From NCBI GenBank assembly GCA_900770275.1, contig CAAGJS010000232.1, forward strand, positions 1 through 6,184: DNA of 6,184 nt, in the 5' to 3' direction. Made by a program: the position numbers and the translations under genes. Positions within the stretch are counted from its first letter, which is position 1, and the number at the start of each line of letters is the position of its first letter. The notes under the pieces are model-generated. The model did not search any database. It had not been told where the DNA came from and saw only the letters and a program-made list of their open reading frames with translations. Shown here piece by piece: positions 6,004-6,184 of this stretch. The stretch comes from Erysipelotrichaceae bacterium. Lineage in GTDB: Bacteria > Bacillota_I > Bacilli_A > Erysipelotrichales > Erysipelotrichaceae.

Positions 6004-6184
6004 AGCGTTTCACCTTCGGTTTCACCGGCATAGCGGATCCCTGCCTGATAACGGCACTGGTCCAGGGTATGAAGAATCGAAAGCGTCAGCGAATGCGGTA
6101 CGATCTGTGATTCTGTTCTTCCTTCTTTGATGTTTTCGAGAAAATCATGGATCTCGGCCGCCATCGGATACGGACACGGCTGGG
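6000..6184 (-). CDS. Gfo/Idh/MocA-type oxidoreductase, C-terminal 60 residues only
   Basis: Only the last 60 codons and the TGA stop are inside the window; the frame is open to the right edge, so the Rossmann NAD(P)-binding domain is not seen. The tail shows the pattern that closes many Gfo/Idh/MocA dehydrogenases: an AAEIHDFLENIKEG helix (about 8-21 of the visible part), then TESQIVPHSLTLSILHTLD and RYQAGIRYAGET. In complete members the enzyme oxidises or reduces sugars, inositols or related alcohols with NAD(P). Its TGA (6000-6002) shares bases with the amidohydrolase ATG (6001-6003), a four-base ATGA overlap, so the two are surely in one operon. The family call rests on a short tail recognised by eye and could change once the N-terminus is seen. 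Confidence 0.75.
   Translation of the reverse strand, partial: QPCPYPMAAEIHDFLENIKEGRTESQIVPHSLTLSILHTLDQCRYQAGIRYAGETEGETL
6011..6016 (-). promoter_or_regulatory. ribosome binding site of the amidohydrolase, inside the oxidoreductase gene
   Basis: AAGGTG on the minus strand lies seven bases before the ATG at 6003, within the last codons of the upstream gene. It supports this start and coupled translation of the two proteins. Confidence 0.6.

Overview
The window reads as an ordinary housekeeping stretch of a Bacillota (Firmicutes) chromosome with a balanced, roughly 50% GC composition. The clues are a ParE-type topoisomerase IV B subunit divergent from plsY (an arrangement known from Bacillus and Staphylococcus), good purine-rich ribosome binding sites, and very short intergenic gaps. 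A gut-type Firmicute such as a member of the Erysipelotrichales would fit, but the lineage is inference.

Layout. Positions 1-1418 (minus) hold the first 472 codons of parE; its C-terminal part, and parC if it follows, lie beyond the left edge. A 113-base divergent intergenic region (1419-1531) carries one extended -10 promoter on each strand and a small imperfect inverted repeat between them. On the plus strand plsY (1532-2161) overlaps by 14 bases with an alpha/beta-hydrolase esterase of the PF00756 type (2148-2948). A 15-bp hairpin plus T-tract (2955-2991) ends this two-gene unit. The right half is a minus-strand operon, read right to left: the tail of a Gfo/Idh/MocA-type oxidoreductase (6000-6184, running off the right edge), a YtcJ-type amidohydrolase (4420-6003) that starts inside the oxidoreductase stop through an ATGA overlap, and an M18 metalloaminopeptidase (3030-4394) 25 bases further on. 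The two transcription units converge at 2949-3029.

How the genes work together. PlsY makes lysophosphatidic acid, the first step of glycerophospholipid synthesis. The overlapping esterase is probably translated in step with it, but nothing in the sequence ties its substrate to lipids. The oxidoreductase, amidohydrolase and aminopeptidase look like a catabolic or scavenging set: redox change of a sugar-like or polyol-like substrate, hydrolysis of an amide or related bond, and release of N-terminal amino acids. Their shared substrate cannot be read from the sequence.

I found no mobile element, CRISPR array, RNA gene, toxin-antitoxin pair or defence system, and no clear sign of a new system. 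No gap between genes exceeds 113 bases. The most useful follow-ups are the conservation of the oxidoreductase-amidohydrolase-aminopeptidase operon and the control of the divergent parE/plsY region.
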